Positions 43,359 to 55,902 of a stretch of DNA of 64,000 nucleotides are shown here, piece by piece. The notes beneath the pieces are model-generated. The model saw nothing but the letters and a program-made list of their open reading frames with translations, made no database searches and was not told the origin of the DNA. Position 1 is the stretch's first letter, and every line of letters starts with the position of its first letter. The stretch comes from Laburnicola sp. R22_1 (taxonomy: Eukaryota > Ascomycota > Dothideomycetes > Pleosporales > Didymosphaeriaceae), in assembly GCA_014281115.1 (NCBI GenBank), contig JACONQ010000004.1, positions 868,001-932,000 on the forward strand. The letters run 5' to 3'. The translations under genes and the position numbers were made by a program.

Positions 43359-44286
43359 GACAACAGCTAGATTGGATGATTAGAACGGCTGGAAAGCCGG
43401 GAGGAGCGTATTTTCGGTGACGAAGCAATCGGATTCTCTTGGATGAATGCCTTTCGGTGTAAAGCTTTCGATTTCCTGCCTAAGCACCTACTCAATATGC
43501 TCGAAAGCTTATCTAGCACGCTCTGATCAAGCCCAAGTCCGTGAAGTAGTCGTTCAAGCCTTGCGGGTCTACATTCTCCCCTTCATGTAGCACCCTGCAT
43601 ATAGTCTGACATGCAGGTCTGAAGGAATGCATCGTCGGTTCCCCGAATTCGCATATGCGGCACAGTACCTGAGCGATTAAATTAACTGACAACCTCTATT
43701 GGTCGTGTTCAGAAGCGTACAAGGTTTCCTTGAAAACGCTATTCCTGTTCTGGGATTGTATTTGCCTGCTGCAAGTTCTAAGCTTCTTAGCCTGGTACCG
43801 GTCCTTGGCCTGCTAACCTCTTCTACCTAGAAATCCCACCGGCATCTTCAACAAATTAGCAGCACATTTCTTCCGTAAGGCTGCTAAGCAACTATGCACA
43901 GCTGACCCGAAGACATCTGCATACTAATAACATTTTTATTGGCGCCGTAATATATACGAAGGGGCCGAATCCTTCAGGGCTATATTAAGCTCCTGGGCGT
44001 GACAATCACAACACTGCGCCGCTTCATGAGGAAGGTGAAAAGAAGCATGGCGTCTTTTTGACCCCACTGGAAGGCGAAAGTCTACGCCGCAAGGTACACC
44101 AGAAAACAGTCAGCATTGACCCGAGTAGGACCCTCGATTCGCTTTGGTCGTAGACGAGGCGAGCCGTATCAATATATCAGCCATGATTGTTCGTCTCAAT
44201 GACTATCCAGCTTGATGAGACTCGGAATGGTCTTTCCAATGCCTCGTCGCCGCTGTGAAGCCAACAAGATGGCCCAGCGGACTACT
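43359..44286. promoter_or_regulatory. shared upstream region between divergent secreted-protein and chitinase genes
   Basis: 928 bp separate the two start codons and contain no convincing ORF. The only regulatory content visible is its position: both genes must be driven from here, so co-regulation is plausible. I could not assign specific factor sites. Confidence 0.5.
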
Positions 44287-47200
44287 ATGCGCTTCAACTT
44301 CGTTCATTTGTTCACTGTTTGCACTTTCTTTCCGACTCTTTCTACCACTACTCCAGTGACATTTGTCGACAAACCTTGTCCTGTGCCTTGCAGTGATAAT
44401 CCTCCAGAGCTATGGACGACATATCACGACCTTCTTGACCTCGATGCATGTGCAGGTACAGTGTTGTTCCAAACACACATGTACAATGGTCTGGAAGACC
44501 CCACAGCAGGGACATATTTCCGCTCGTGCACAGCATCCAAAACCCCAGACCAGCCTCAGGGCGAAAATGCTGGCCGGATTGCAAAGCGACAATTCTTGTC
44601 CTTCAACACCACCGCACCTCGGTCTGCAAAGGTATTGGTGGTGTCAAGTGAAGGATCAAGAGACTTATCGGTCGAAAATGTGCAATCGGCTCTGACAAGC
44701 CTGAGTGCATACATCGATGGCCAAGATACCACCGAAAACTCCCAGAAGACGCCGATGCTCACAATCTATGCGAAACGAGGCAATGCCTTTGTTGGCACGT
44801 ATATGGGGATGCAAGTGCAAAGACGTGCTGCAGCCACGGTCATCTCCACTTTCTCCAAGCAGTTCTCCTCCTCCACACTTGCCGCTCAAGCTTGTGGTTC
44901 CCCTGAATACAACAAGACGGCTGCTCTTCAGGTTTTTGGTGTCGTAGTGGACTCGGATGCTATCGCGGTACAGAAAACTCTTCGCGACTGGCACGAAGCC
45001 AAGTGTTTGAGCAGCGGCCAACCGCTGGAAGGTGCGACTATTGACTTCATCTCCGGCGCTTCTATCCCCATCTCGCCTCCGAAGTCAGAAGCTTTACAAG
45101 AACGAGATCCGGAGCTTAGGGCACGCGCAACGTGCAAATATACCCAAGTGGGGTCTGGTGAGGGATGCTGGGCTCTGGCAAATCGATGCGGCATAACGCA
45201 AGCACAGCTTGAAGGCTTCAATGGTGGGAGCAGTTTCTGCACAGCTCCCAATCCCAAGGTAAGTCTTCCCACAAGCTACTCGAGATGCGCAGCTCATACC
45301 GGAGTATAGCTTGGGGCGTATGCCTGCTGTTCTTCTGGAGAACTGCCAGACTTTTCTCCCCAACCGGGACCTGATGGTACTTGTTACACTTATCCTGTAA
45401 AGGAGGGAGACACTTGCTATGATCTAGCCGAAGCCCACCAGACAACCCAGCAGGCTATCGAAGATAGCAACAAAAGGACGTGGGGCTGGGCAGGTTGCAG
45501 TGGCCTACAGTGGGGCAATAATATTTGCTTGGGTCGTGGTATGGTCCCCGAATGTCCCACTCCCTATTTTTAGCGCTGACGTCATGAAGGGAACCCTCCA
45601 TTTCCTGCCAACTTACCAGACGCTGTATGTATGCGCCAACGATTATGGTTTACCATCAGCTGACACAGAGCTTTTCAACAGGTATGTGGTCCGCAAATAA
45701 ACGGTACACAGAAACCTACGGACCCCACAAAATGGCCAGGTCTGAACCCATGTCCACTCAATGCTTGTTGCAACATCTGGGGGCAATGTGGCACCACATC
45801 AGAGTTTTGCACTGATACACGAGCACCTACTGGCAACGATGGCACACGAGGCGGACCCGGGGAAAATGGCTGCATCTCGAACTGCGGAACCAAGATCATC
45901 ACAGGATCTCCTGTAGCCAAGTTCGAGAGGGTAGGCTACTATGAAGCCTTCAACATCGAAAGGTCTTGCAACACCATGCGAGTCGGTTCCATCCCATCCG
46001 AGTATACCATTGTACACTGGGCCTTCGCGGATTTGAGCAATAGTTACGATCCGATAATCAGCCCATACCAAAAAGATTGGGCTGCCTTCACAAAAGCTAC
46101 AGGGTATAAGAAGATTGTGTCATTCGGAGGCTGGGCCTTCTCAACGGAAGCCACTACTTACACTATCTTTCGGAAGGGAGTCAGTGCCAGTGATCGGACG
46201 ACATTTGCAGACAAGGTTGTCAAATTCGTTGCAGATAACAATCTTGATGGTGTTGACTTCGACTGGGAGGTAAGGAAGGTGACCCGAAACAGAAACAGAG
46301 CTAACCGGACTTCGTAGTACCCAAGCGCACCGGATGATCAAGGTGAAGGACTCCCCCTGTCTGGACCCGAAGATGCTCTGAACTATCTGAAATTCCTTCG
46401 TCTTGTCAGATCAAAGCTCCCAAGCGGAAAGACGCTGTCAATTGCCGCACCCGCCTCGTTCTGGTACCTCAAGGCTTTCCCTATAGATGGTATCGGAGAC
46501 ATTGTCGACTACATCATCTATATGACCTATGACCTGCATGGTCAGTGGGACTACGGTAATAAATTTGCGTCGCCTGGTTGCCGTACGGGCAACTGTTTAC
46601 GCAGTCATATCAACCAGACCGAGACGGAGACCTCACTATCCATGATTACAAAAGCTGGTGTACCTGTCAACAAGGTATTCATTGGGCAGGCGCTGTATGG
46701 TCGGAGTTTCAAGATGACTACTCCTGGCTGCTGGCAGGAGAACTGCAAATTCGTCGGTCCACGCAGTGGTGCTAAACCTGGTCGCTGTACCAATACTGCT
46801 GGGTATATCTCCAATCTGGAAATCCGAGAGATCATCTCCAGCGGACAGCACAAGGTACAGCAGATACATGACCCCATTGCAGGCGACATCTTGATTTATG
46901 ATGACACTGAGTGGGTTGCATGGTCAGATGTCGCGTACTACAATCAGCGCGCTGATTGGGTTCGCGGACTCGGTTTCGGCGGTTTGTCTGACTGGGCCAT
47001 TGATCTCAACATGACAGGTTCCGGCGGCGGAGGCGGTGCATCGAGCAACATTGTCTACATCGACCCTGTTGTCTATACGAATCAAGGTCCGAACCAGGGT
47101 CCACTGGTACAGTGCAAACCGCCTTGTCTGATCGTAATGCCCGCATGGACATTACCTTACACCACAACCATTTCTCGGCCGCCTGGTATGTACACTCCTT

Positions 47201-49220
47201 CCAAAACTTAGGCGTCTCAAGATCACTAACGTATTCTCGCGAATGTAGTCACGGCAACTTGGACCAATGAATGGAGCTATATCATCACCTTGCCGGGGGG
47301 AGTGACGTCTACGGACTATGTACAGCAGGTCACAAGTATGTAATACCCTCCTGATTTTGCGTTCCCAGAAAAACACGTTATCCGTGCTGACGATTATCGT
47401 AGCTACCACGATCACAATCCCACCCGTGACAACAACGGAGATCCACGTTTCAAACTACGAATGTAAGTAAATCACCGGGTACAGAGTGGACGTGTCTTTC
47501 ACTATCCGGAAAGATTCTTTTTCGCCTGGGGAAGACATGTCTCAGTACCCTGCCCCACCATTTGACACACGCTGACTTTGTACCCGCTACTTAGGGACCG
47601 ATACTAACGACCGAGACTTTCAATTGACCAGCAGTGTCCTATTCCCCGGAATCACACTTAGGCAGGGCTCCACGGTAGTCACAACGAGCGGTAGAACGAC
47701 CACACTCACAGGTCTAGAGTACACTTACTCGCCGGGAGCCTGGCCGCCACCCGTCACAAAACCGTCAACTTCCCCAGGCGCGACTACCACACCGGTTCCG
47801 CCGCCGCCACCACCTCCTCCGACAGGCTGTAGCTCGTGTCCCGGGACCATAACAGTGTCATCGACAAGTGGCTCTGCCCGTAAGTCGCATACTACACGAA
47901 ATCACACGGGGCGATGCTGATCATTGATAGAACCAACCTGTACTCCGCCTTGTACCAAGCCTCCATTGGACGACGAGCATCAGAACGATGATGACGATGA
48001 CAACAATGACGACGACGATGATGATGATGATGACGATGATGACGACGATGACGGTGGTGGTGGTGGAGGAGGTGGCTTTGTTCCTCCCTGCCTGGGCGTT
48101 GACTGCACACCTTGCATTTGGCCTCTTCCCTGCTGCATCGGATTCTGCGGCGGCGGAGGCGGCGGTGGGGGCGGAGGCGGAAATCCCAACGATCCCAACG
48201 ACCCCACGAAGACCTGCTCCACAAAGACAGCCGTGACAGACTGCTCCGTAGCGTGCTCTGTGAAACCGGACGGAGATACGCTGTCTACCTCATGCTACAC
48301 CACCACATGCAGTAGGACGTCTGTATGCAATTCTGTCGGCTCTACGACGACCTCGCGCACCACCGTGTCTTGCCCGTCAGTGTCAGAGTACACGCCCTGG
48401 TTTGGCGGCAAGAATCCTGCAGAGCAACATGCCTTTATCGGTGATGGTGGGTTCGGAGGGTACGTTGTCGAAACGGGAACCTGGACCCAACCCAGCAAGA
48501 GCAAGTCCTCGTCGAAACCTTCACCTACACCTTCGCCCTCCAGCAAGCCTAAGACACCGCTCGAGCGGGGCCCTATCAATTGCTTCAGCGAGTCCGACTT
48601 CCCCGGCCACGCCGATATTCAGTCCAAGGACCAGAACGAGCTCTCGCAGATATTCAGCGATATTAGATCCCAGTTGGGCGACGACGACTACCTTGGGCCA
48701 GACAGCAAACCCATAAGATTGCGAGGTACTGATGGCTACGGCGTCAACTACGACTATACCTGCGCCTGGGTCCCTGGCTGTGAGACCACAGTCGAGAAGC
48801 AGAGCTTTGGCTTCCCGCTGGGCTCACCCAGTCAGATCACCGCGTATCTGCTTGTAAGGGAGGATTACACGAAATGTAAGTGTCGTAGTCCATATATATC
48901 CCTCATCGCAGTCCGTGAATAAGGCAAGGAACAGAGACTAATGGAACTTCATAGGCAACAACGGCGGCGTGGGCGGCTCCTGCCAAGTCGGCTGCCTCCT
49001 CTACACGTTCGAAGGCGGACTAGGGGACCCGCCGGTTGAAGAGTGCGACAGCTTTGACTGCCGCGCCTGCGGATCTCCCTTCGATGATCCAAAGTGCACG
49101 TCCTGCGGTTGCCTGAGTCTTTTCAGCACTTCGGCGGTCGCTGGGAATCTCAGCACGAATACTGGGCAGACCATCGTTGATACTTGGGGAGAATTTAGCG
49201 GGAACGAGAGTCTGGCTTGA
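44287..49220 (+). CDS. LysM/hevein/GH18 chitinase, killer-toxin alpha/beta-like, ten exons, 1444 residues
   Basis: Exons are 44287-45258, 45310-45538, 45590-45624, 45682-46269, 46318-47185, 47249-47335, 47403-47462, 47595-47879, 47931-48875 and 48955-49220, all in phase. Residues 1-20 look like a signal peptide. LysM-like modules lie at about 280-325 and 345-400, the second with a clear YPVKEGDTCYDLA core. A hevein-type chitin-binding domain is at 430-460 (CPLNACCNIWGQCG). GH18 is at about 488-845, with DGVDFDWE ending at the catalytic Glu608. A linker follows, then an Asp run and Gly run near 1059-1089 and a Cys-rich tail of about 350 residues. This architecture is that of subgroup C fungal chitinases, related to the chitinase subunit of yeast zymocin. 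It hydrolyses chitin at or outside the cell wall. The start at 44287 is chosen because it gives the signal peptide. Confidence 0.88.
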
Positions 49221-49815
49221 GCGGACAAATTGCGCTGTCCCAATGTAAAGTAGGAGGATGTTTCTAAAGACAGAACAAAGGCATCTTTATCGACCCAAGG
49301 CCCAAGGGTGAAGTTAGTGAATCATGACCATGCGTGATGCAGTATACACATAGCTCAAAAGTGATTTTGAGACTTCTAGCGTTGGGATCGAGTCCTCAAA
49401 GTTTGAATGCCAGCTATGTACAAACATCTTAGACACGTCTCTAACAGCTCCACATTACTGGCCATTCCTCCACTCTGGCTCGCACCGCAAGAAGTCGAAC
49501 AACAGAAAAGACACTGCTTTACCCGTCAAAGGGGATACCAGGACCTCCATCTCATGTTCTTAGACCGAGATATTGTCCTCAAGTCCACTTGACCATCTCT
49601 TCCAGTGATCGCTCACCACATGACATTGCCCAAAGCCATCACCTCTTTTTCGCACGCGGGCGCGTCTCCGGGCAGCTACCGAGTGGTTCAGATCCCCCCT
49701 CTTGGATCAAACCTTCTCTCTTCGACCGAATTTCTACAATACCCGCTGACCTACATGTTCGAAGGCCATTTTCCAACGCTTGAAGCTGGTGGCGATTATG
49801 CTTGACCTTCCGTCA
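49221..49815. other. intergenic region left of copia element C
   Basis: This is the 3' flank of the chitinase. An ORF at 49605-49805 (MTLPKAITSFSHAGASPGSY...) is protein-like but has no recognised domain. It ends just before the retrotransposon insertion, which may have broken a small gene continuing after 55091. Confidence 0.35.
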
Positions 49816-49820
49816 AATAC

Positions 49821-49972
49821 TGTAAGGGATAAGTAGGGTAGCAATTAGGAATGAGAGACTGAGTTGATTGTAACAAGCTGAACAGAGAAACTGCTTAAGT
49901 AGCAGAATCGTGATCAGCAACTAGTCTACATCAGGTTGGTGGTATCATGTGATATCGTACTCCACACTAACA
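49821..49972 (-). repeat. 3' LTR of copia element C
   Basis: In element orientation it starts TGTTAGTGTGGAGTACGAT and ends CTTACA. It is preceded by AATAC and differs from 54935-55086 at one position. Confidence 0.92.
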
Positions 49973-50149
49973 CACCTCCCACAGCACAAAGGTAGCGGAG
50001 TGCTGTAAAGTATAACAAAGCAAAATGAGTGAACAGAGGGCCTCCAGGGCACCTCCCTAGGAAGAACTCTATCAGGTAACGACAGATGTAACAAACTTAT
50101 CCTCTAAACCAATAACTTGTTAGCGGATATTAGTCATTCCCAATTGCTA

Positions 50150-53100
50150 CAAGAATCGCTTGTGCTTGCTACTATCAGAGAGAGACTTTGTCAATCCATT
50201 AGCGGGCATATCAGCAGTTCCCATACAGGTAACGTCAATGTTCCCGGCTTCAACTTGCTCGCGGATCCACATCTAATGTACTTTGATATGTCTAAGCTTC
50301 GTGTTAAGCTTTTCTTCGTCCTTGTTGGCGATAGAGACTATTTGCTGGTTATCACAGTACAACGTAGGTCGAACCTCTGGATTAAACCCAATAGCTTCAA
50401 AGGTGTTCATCCACCAGGATAACTCAGTGCCAGCAGTTGACAGGGCAAACAGTTCGGCCTCAGTAGTTAATTTAGTAACAGATCTCATAATTTTTGCCTT
50501 CTAATCAATAACCATACCGTAGAGCTTAAACACATAGGCGAATGAGCTTCAAGCAGTATCAGGATTGTCAGCAAACGCGGCATTAGAGGCACTAAAGAAC
50601 AACAACTCCTCAGCTTCCTTATTGTCAATTTAACTAATATAGTTAGCGTTCTTAGAGCGTGCTGTTGTTATTGCTCTAATTGCCCAGAATCGGAAGTCGT
50701 ATAAGTATTGCCACACAGACTTGACAGCAGCAAAATGCTTTTAGCTTAGATTATTTAGATGGCGGGCAAGTATGGAGTGCGCTTTTGCCACGTCAGGCTG
50801 GGTGAAATATAAGATGAAGCCAAGGCATCCAACTAGGATCTGATATAGGCGGGTGCGCTCCGCGTTAGGTTCATCTGTACTTGGGGGGAGATAAGACTCG
50901 CGCAGAGGGACCTTAGGGTGTCAGCTGCCCTAAAGGAGATTGTGGTTGTGGCAGACTTTTGCGATGTAGGAGTCTTGGATCATCTAGACCTTGCCTTTCG
51001 CATAGTCTCTAATAATGCGTATCCCTAGGAACTAGCGTAGTTCTCCTAAGCTTTGTGTCTTGTATCGTTTTATAAACTTGCGTTAAAACTGTTAATAATA
51101 TTGTTAATCGCCTTTGCGGAAAAGGACGACAATATCATCTACATAATAGAATAGTATCAGCTTGCCATTAGTGAATAGGCAAGGGATACCCTTGACTTAA
51201 GTGAAGCCCATATCAACAAGGGTCTTCTTTAGGTGTTTATGCCACAGCGCTAGGGCATCCTTAAGCCTATATAGTGCTTGGCGTAGTCGCATCATATTGC
51301 CTAGTCTGTCTCAGAACCCATCTGGAGTCCAGACATAACAGAGTCGGGCCAGGTACGCGTTAAGGAAAGCATTCTTGACGTCGTACTGGTAGGCAAGGAG
51401 TCCAAAGGCGCACATAATAGCGATAAGGAAGCGGAGCGTTTAAGCTGCGAGGGTAGCTGCGTAGGTATCATCCCAAGTCGTCTGCAAATCTCCTCTCACG
51501 ACTAGTCGAGCTTTGTAGCTAGTTAAGTAGCCATCAGCATCGAACTTGTACGTGAAAACCCACATTAGCGGCAGGGTCTTAGCATCTGGGTGCTCCTTTA
51601 CATCATCTTTCACCTTCTTAAATACACCTTTGTGAAGCTGCTCCTTAATCTCCTTGTCCGCAGCAGCGAACCACTTATCAGCATTAGGGCGGGATTTGAC
51701 CTCAGCCCAGTTCTTTGGTGGCGGCGGCAGTTGATCACGGTGAACCTTTAACTCTTCATTTGGGGGCAGTTGCACGATTGCCGTAGCAAACGTTTGCCAG
51801 TACAGAGAAGCGTGCGTACTGAAATGGTCCCTAGGCGTATCGTCTCCTCTACCACCTCCCCAACGACGGGACCCTAGAACGATATTGTCTGCAGCAATAT
51901 TAGGGTTTGTCCGTCTTAGAGCGTTATTCTAATAGCGGTTTGGCGCAGTATCTCTAGAAGCAATCTCTCTCCAGCCTTTTAGTTAAGAACGATCATGAGT
52001 GCTAGGTACTAGTGTCTCTTGGGGTGTGAGTAATCCTTTATAGGCCTCCTGTTGAATCTGCTCTTCGGCATTATCTGGCCTAGTAGCCTCTTCTTCTTGA
52101 TCCTTAACATTATCCTTAACTGTATGTTGACAATGTGTTATATCACGATGGATCTGCTCAATAACGGGATCTTCCTTCTTGTCCAATGAATCGATATTAA
52201 GGACTCTGACTACGCGTCGTATCTCCTCCGTCATAGGCTCAAGTTGTAGAGCTGAGTAGCGTTGGTCTCGTACGAAGACAACATCACGTGTTCGAACAAC
52301 ACTGTCAGCCCCAGGAACCCATACACAGAAGATATTCGTTCCTTTGTATCCAACTAGCCATCTAGTAATCGACCTTGACTCGAGCTTGTCACCTTTGGCC
52401 ACCTTAGTATTACGGAATAGGGCTTTGGCACCAATAACGTCTATGTGTGCAAGAGACGGCTTCACCTTGCGTACATGTTCGTAGGGCGTCTTCTAGTTAA
52501 GAACCTCTGTTGGCAATCGATTGAGGATGTAAATAGCTGTTAGGCATAACTTATTAGCTAGTTCCTTAGGCAAATTTGCTTCAATCCGCAAAGCTCTTGC
52601 CGCAGTAATAATAAGGTTACTAGCCTTCTTAGGCAGGCCAGTTATCTCTTCTGCACTAACAGCACGTCGCTTAGCTGTGATACCTAGGTCTTAAAAGACC
52701 TTCTAGAGATTAGCATAACCCTTTTTGTTGTCACAGCGAACATATATAATAATTATGTCAAACTGGGTCTGTATAAGCGCTAGTATCTGTTGAACTAAGC
52801 GCGTTAGAGTCTCCTTCTTCTTATTATAAAGAGTCTTCCCTAAATAGTATCTGCTATGTTGACACACAGCGTGTAAGAGCCACTTGTCCCTGTTATAGCA
52901 AGCTTTACCTGTCTTCCTGAGTTGTACAAGGTTGATGCTAATACGTTTAAAGGGGCGTGTCGCAGGCTTGCGTTAAGGGCGTTGACTAATAATCTTAGAA
53001 AGCTTAGAGTTAATGCACTTTTCACATTCCCTCTATTGTAGAGCTTGGGGGCTAGTGATAAGCTTAATACTATCCACTGCCTGCTCTAGGTGTTTAACCG

Positions 53101-54850
53101 CGCGTCGTCCTGCATGAGCTAGCATCTGATAAGCTTCTGTAGGGGTGACTTGTAGAGGCTTGCGCTCTATACAGCTTGGCTTGGCTGACTTTAATTAAAT
53201 CGCGAATGTGTACAACTCTAATGCGTTCGGATGTGTTGCCTTGTTAGAGTCCATAACCTAATGGCTACCCTACTTATTAAGTGTGCAGAATATGTCTATT
53301 GAAGCGCTCCTTAGATAGAGACAGCTACGTCCTAAGTCGAACTTAATACCAACTGATTGACAGCGTGAGAGTGACACTACTAATGTAAAGAACGTGGGAA
53401 TAAGTGCTACCCATGTTATAGTCACTTGACGTTTGCTAGTTGGAGTATTAACAAATAGCTTAACATTTCCCTACTTATATATTTGCAGGGCTTGCGTGCC
53501 GGCTAGTAGGATATTATCTAGGTGTTTATCTCGGATCTTCTCCCAAGTCTTTAGCCAATAGTTTGTAATATGTAGATTGGAGCCAGGATCTAGTATCCAC
53601 TTGTTGATTAATGGCGGTGGAGGCTGTTGAACAGCAGCTGTACTAAGTGGAGTAACAATCTAAGCTGCGTTCTAGCTACCTTGCCAGTGCATAACTGCTC
53701 CTATTGAGTTTTGAGCATTCGATAGAGGGTGACTAGTGTCTATTAAGAAATCATTCTTGTTAGCAGCAGCTGCCTTTTCACTAGCTTTCTTCTTAGCTCT
53801 AAATAGAGCTGCGCTTAAAGGGTTGCCTTTGCCTAGTTTCCTAACTCTGTTAAACTCGGCTGAGACAACTGGGTTGGGCCTCCATCCAGCAGGTTGGAGA
53901 GAAGGCACCACATAGAAGCACTGCTTAAACAAGTGCTATTCCCCACAGATGCACGTGACTATACGTTTCTAGGTGTTGCTGTTAGTGTTTAGACTAGGGC
54001 GTCCTAAAACGGCGTATGTTCCAAGTGCTGACGCTACAGGGTTTAAGGTGCGTTGGAACTGTCAATAGTTCTCCACTAGTGCAACAGGATCTATATATAG
54101 GGTTCCATTTATCTCGGCTCGCGTAATCTCCTGAATTTCGTGCGTGACAAAGGACTTATCGATTCCCCTAATTGCTCGAAGAAAGTCCTGCTGTGCCCGA
54201 TAGTCCTGGACTTTAGGTAGTTTCAGTTTGATTATGTCGCGAAGGATAGTGATGTAGCTCTCATACCAAGCATCCATCTTCTGTCGTTATGGAACCTTCT
54301 TGATCTTGTCGTACTGCTCGAGCAACTCATACTTGCGTTCTGCTACTAACATACAGAATATCTTCTTAAGTTGCATAAGTTGTTTGTAGGGAGTTTTAGC
54401 ATCCTCAATAACTAGGATATGCCTGCTAGCGATCGTCCTTGCAATCTCCCGTGCCAGGTTGTTAAGAGCGTTCTCCTTCTTCTGCCAGGCTGCCAGCTTT
54501 ATTGCGTAGAACCTATGCCAGAAGGTGTAGTCCTCTCGTTCAGATTTCGTGAGTTCGTCTAGTTCAATATCATCGTCGCCCTAGACAATGCTTAAAGCTT
54601 CGTTAGGTGTGTTGTCCTTTTTAAATAAGCGTAGTAGTTGCTCCTTAGGTTTCTTATTGTAGATTTTCTTAACAGTATCTACTATCAAATCTAGGTTATA
54701 ATAGTCCTAGATCTTGTATGCCTTAGCGGTCCTCTTTCGCAGAAAGATCCACTTCGACTAATCGCTCGGCTTGTCAAGGATAATCGTCTCCTTAACGATC
54801 AGCTTGTCCTCTTTGTTGCTCATCGTGGCAAACTAGAGCTCGTCGAGTTA
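50150..54850 (-). pseudogene. copia C gag-pol relic
   Basis: On the minus strand: Gag from about 54820; protease with an intact WILDPGSNLHIT motif near 53570; integrase (AHAGRRAVKHLEQA near 53110, then KTPYEHVRKVKPSLAHIDV near 52470); RT (LMWVFTYKFDADGYLTSYKA near 51550); RNase H (TKLTTEAELFALSTAGTELS near 50440). TAG dominates among the many interrupting stops, usually where Gln or Trp is expected. The protein would be non-functional, yet long segments stay open (for example 51983-52465), so damage is lighter than in elements A and B. Confidence 0.85.
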
Positions 54851-54934
54851 ATCTCTGTTGTGGAAAGCGCGTGTGTATAGTAAGTAAGTAGAGTGTGAAC
54901 TGCAGTCGAATTAAGCGTAGGCTGGGCTTATAAC

Positions 54935-55086
54935 TATAAGGGATAAGTAGGGTAGCAATTAGGAATGAGAGACTGAGTTGATTGTAACAAGCTGAACAGA
55001 GAAACTGCTTAAGTAGCAGAATCGTGATCAGCAACTAGTCTACATCAGGTTGGTGGTATCATGTGATATCGTACTCCACACTAACA
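54935..55086 (-). repeat. 5' LTR of copia element C
   Basis: Pairs with 49821-49972 and is followed by the AATAC target duplication. The sequence just inside, read on the minus strand, is GTTATAAGCCCAG, equivalent to the one after the 5' LTR of element A. Confidence 0.92.
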
Positions 55087-55153
55087 AATACGTATGTCCA
55101 ACACATATCCCTGGGCGTTCACAGCCCTCGCGGTTTCATAACTCCACTGCCAT

Positions 55154-55340
55154 GATCAATAACCTCTCCCGCGCTCTATGCACGAGGCAACCTATCAATT
55201 TTAACATTGCAAATCGACCGAGGGCAAATGAAATTGCGTGGAAAAGCCCAGCTATATACAAATCACTCCAGAAGGCTTTCCCCAACACTGCCGATCCGAC
55301 CGAGCAATGGAGCATCGCCGCTAAGCTCATGCACGATTGA
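55154..55340 (+). CDS. short hypothetical ORF right of copia C
   Basis: 61 codons starting MINNLSRALCTRQPINFNIA. The composition is protein-like but there is no domain, signal peptide or splice context. It lies 60 bp from the retrotransposon insertion and may be part of a gene cut by it. Confidence 0.25.
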
Positions 55341-55497
55341 GTGCTCGACAAATCTATGTAGTCTCCCGTACACCGCCCTTGACAAACGCTTCGTGAATCT
55401 AGGTCCTCTCTAACGCCACAGATCTAATGCCCGAACGAAACAACATGTCCAAGACAAATCAAAGTATTAGGGCACGATACACTCCACGCTACCAAAT

Positions 55498-55902
55498 TTG
55501 TTCCACGCTCCAGACAATCGAGTTGTGCGGTTTTTCCAAGCAACGCTCGCGGGCACCCCTACTCCAAATGCGGAGCTTATATATATAAATCGCCCAGGCC
55601 ACGATTTACCACTTCTTCCGAGGGCATCTGGAGATTTTGATACCTTACTGATGGCAAGGGAAGATGGTCGGCGCGCGGAATCGTTGGTGCCGGAACTACA
55701 GTGCCAAAGGATTAAGTATTACTGTAAGAGTAGGCATTTAGATTTACGATACACTCCGTATGAGCAGGGGGTTTTGGGTCTTTTGATTCGGTGGACGACG
55801 GCGCCCTCGCGGTACACCCTTGGAATCACCACTGTCCGTATTAAAGTCCTCCCGAGTAATGTGACAATGAACACTGCCGCTCGCTACTCGCCACGTAGAT
55901 GA
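55498..55902 (+). CDS. hypothetical ORF, 134 residues
   Basis: An open frame (HAPDNRVVRFFQATL, then PGHDLPLLPRASGDFDTLLM) with ordinary composition and no recognisable domain. The first codon at 55498 is TTG; no ATG lies in a better position, so if real it is spliced or truncated at the 5' end. Confidence 0.3.
   Translation: MFHAPDNRVVRFFQATLAGTPTPNAELIYINRPGHDLPLLPRASGDFDTLLMAREDGRRAESLVPELQCQRIKYYCKSRHLDLRYTPYEQGVLGLLIRWTTAPSRYTLGITTVRIKVLPSNVTMNTAARYSPRR

Larger units (their letters stand above)
49821..55086 (-). mobile_element. Ty1/copia retrotransposon C, structurally complete (5266 bp)
   Basis: LTRs at 49821-49972 and 54935-55086 are 152 bp each and differ at only one base (TGTAAG versus TATAAG at the start). 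A perfect 5-bp target duplication, AATAC, flanks the unit (49816-49820 and 55087-55091). In element orientation (minus) the order is LTR, GTTATAAGCCCAG primer-site-like sequence, gag, protease, integrase, RT, RNase H, GTGGGAGGTG purine tract, LTR. The internal ORFs carry many stops despite the near-identical LTRs. Confidence 0.92.

Noticed and set aside
47980..48224. Minus-strand Pro/Ser-rich and plus-strand Met/Thr-rich ORFs
   Set aside because: They are alternative frames of the Asp/Gly-coding repeat in the chitinase.
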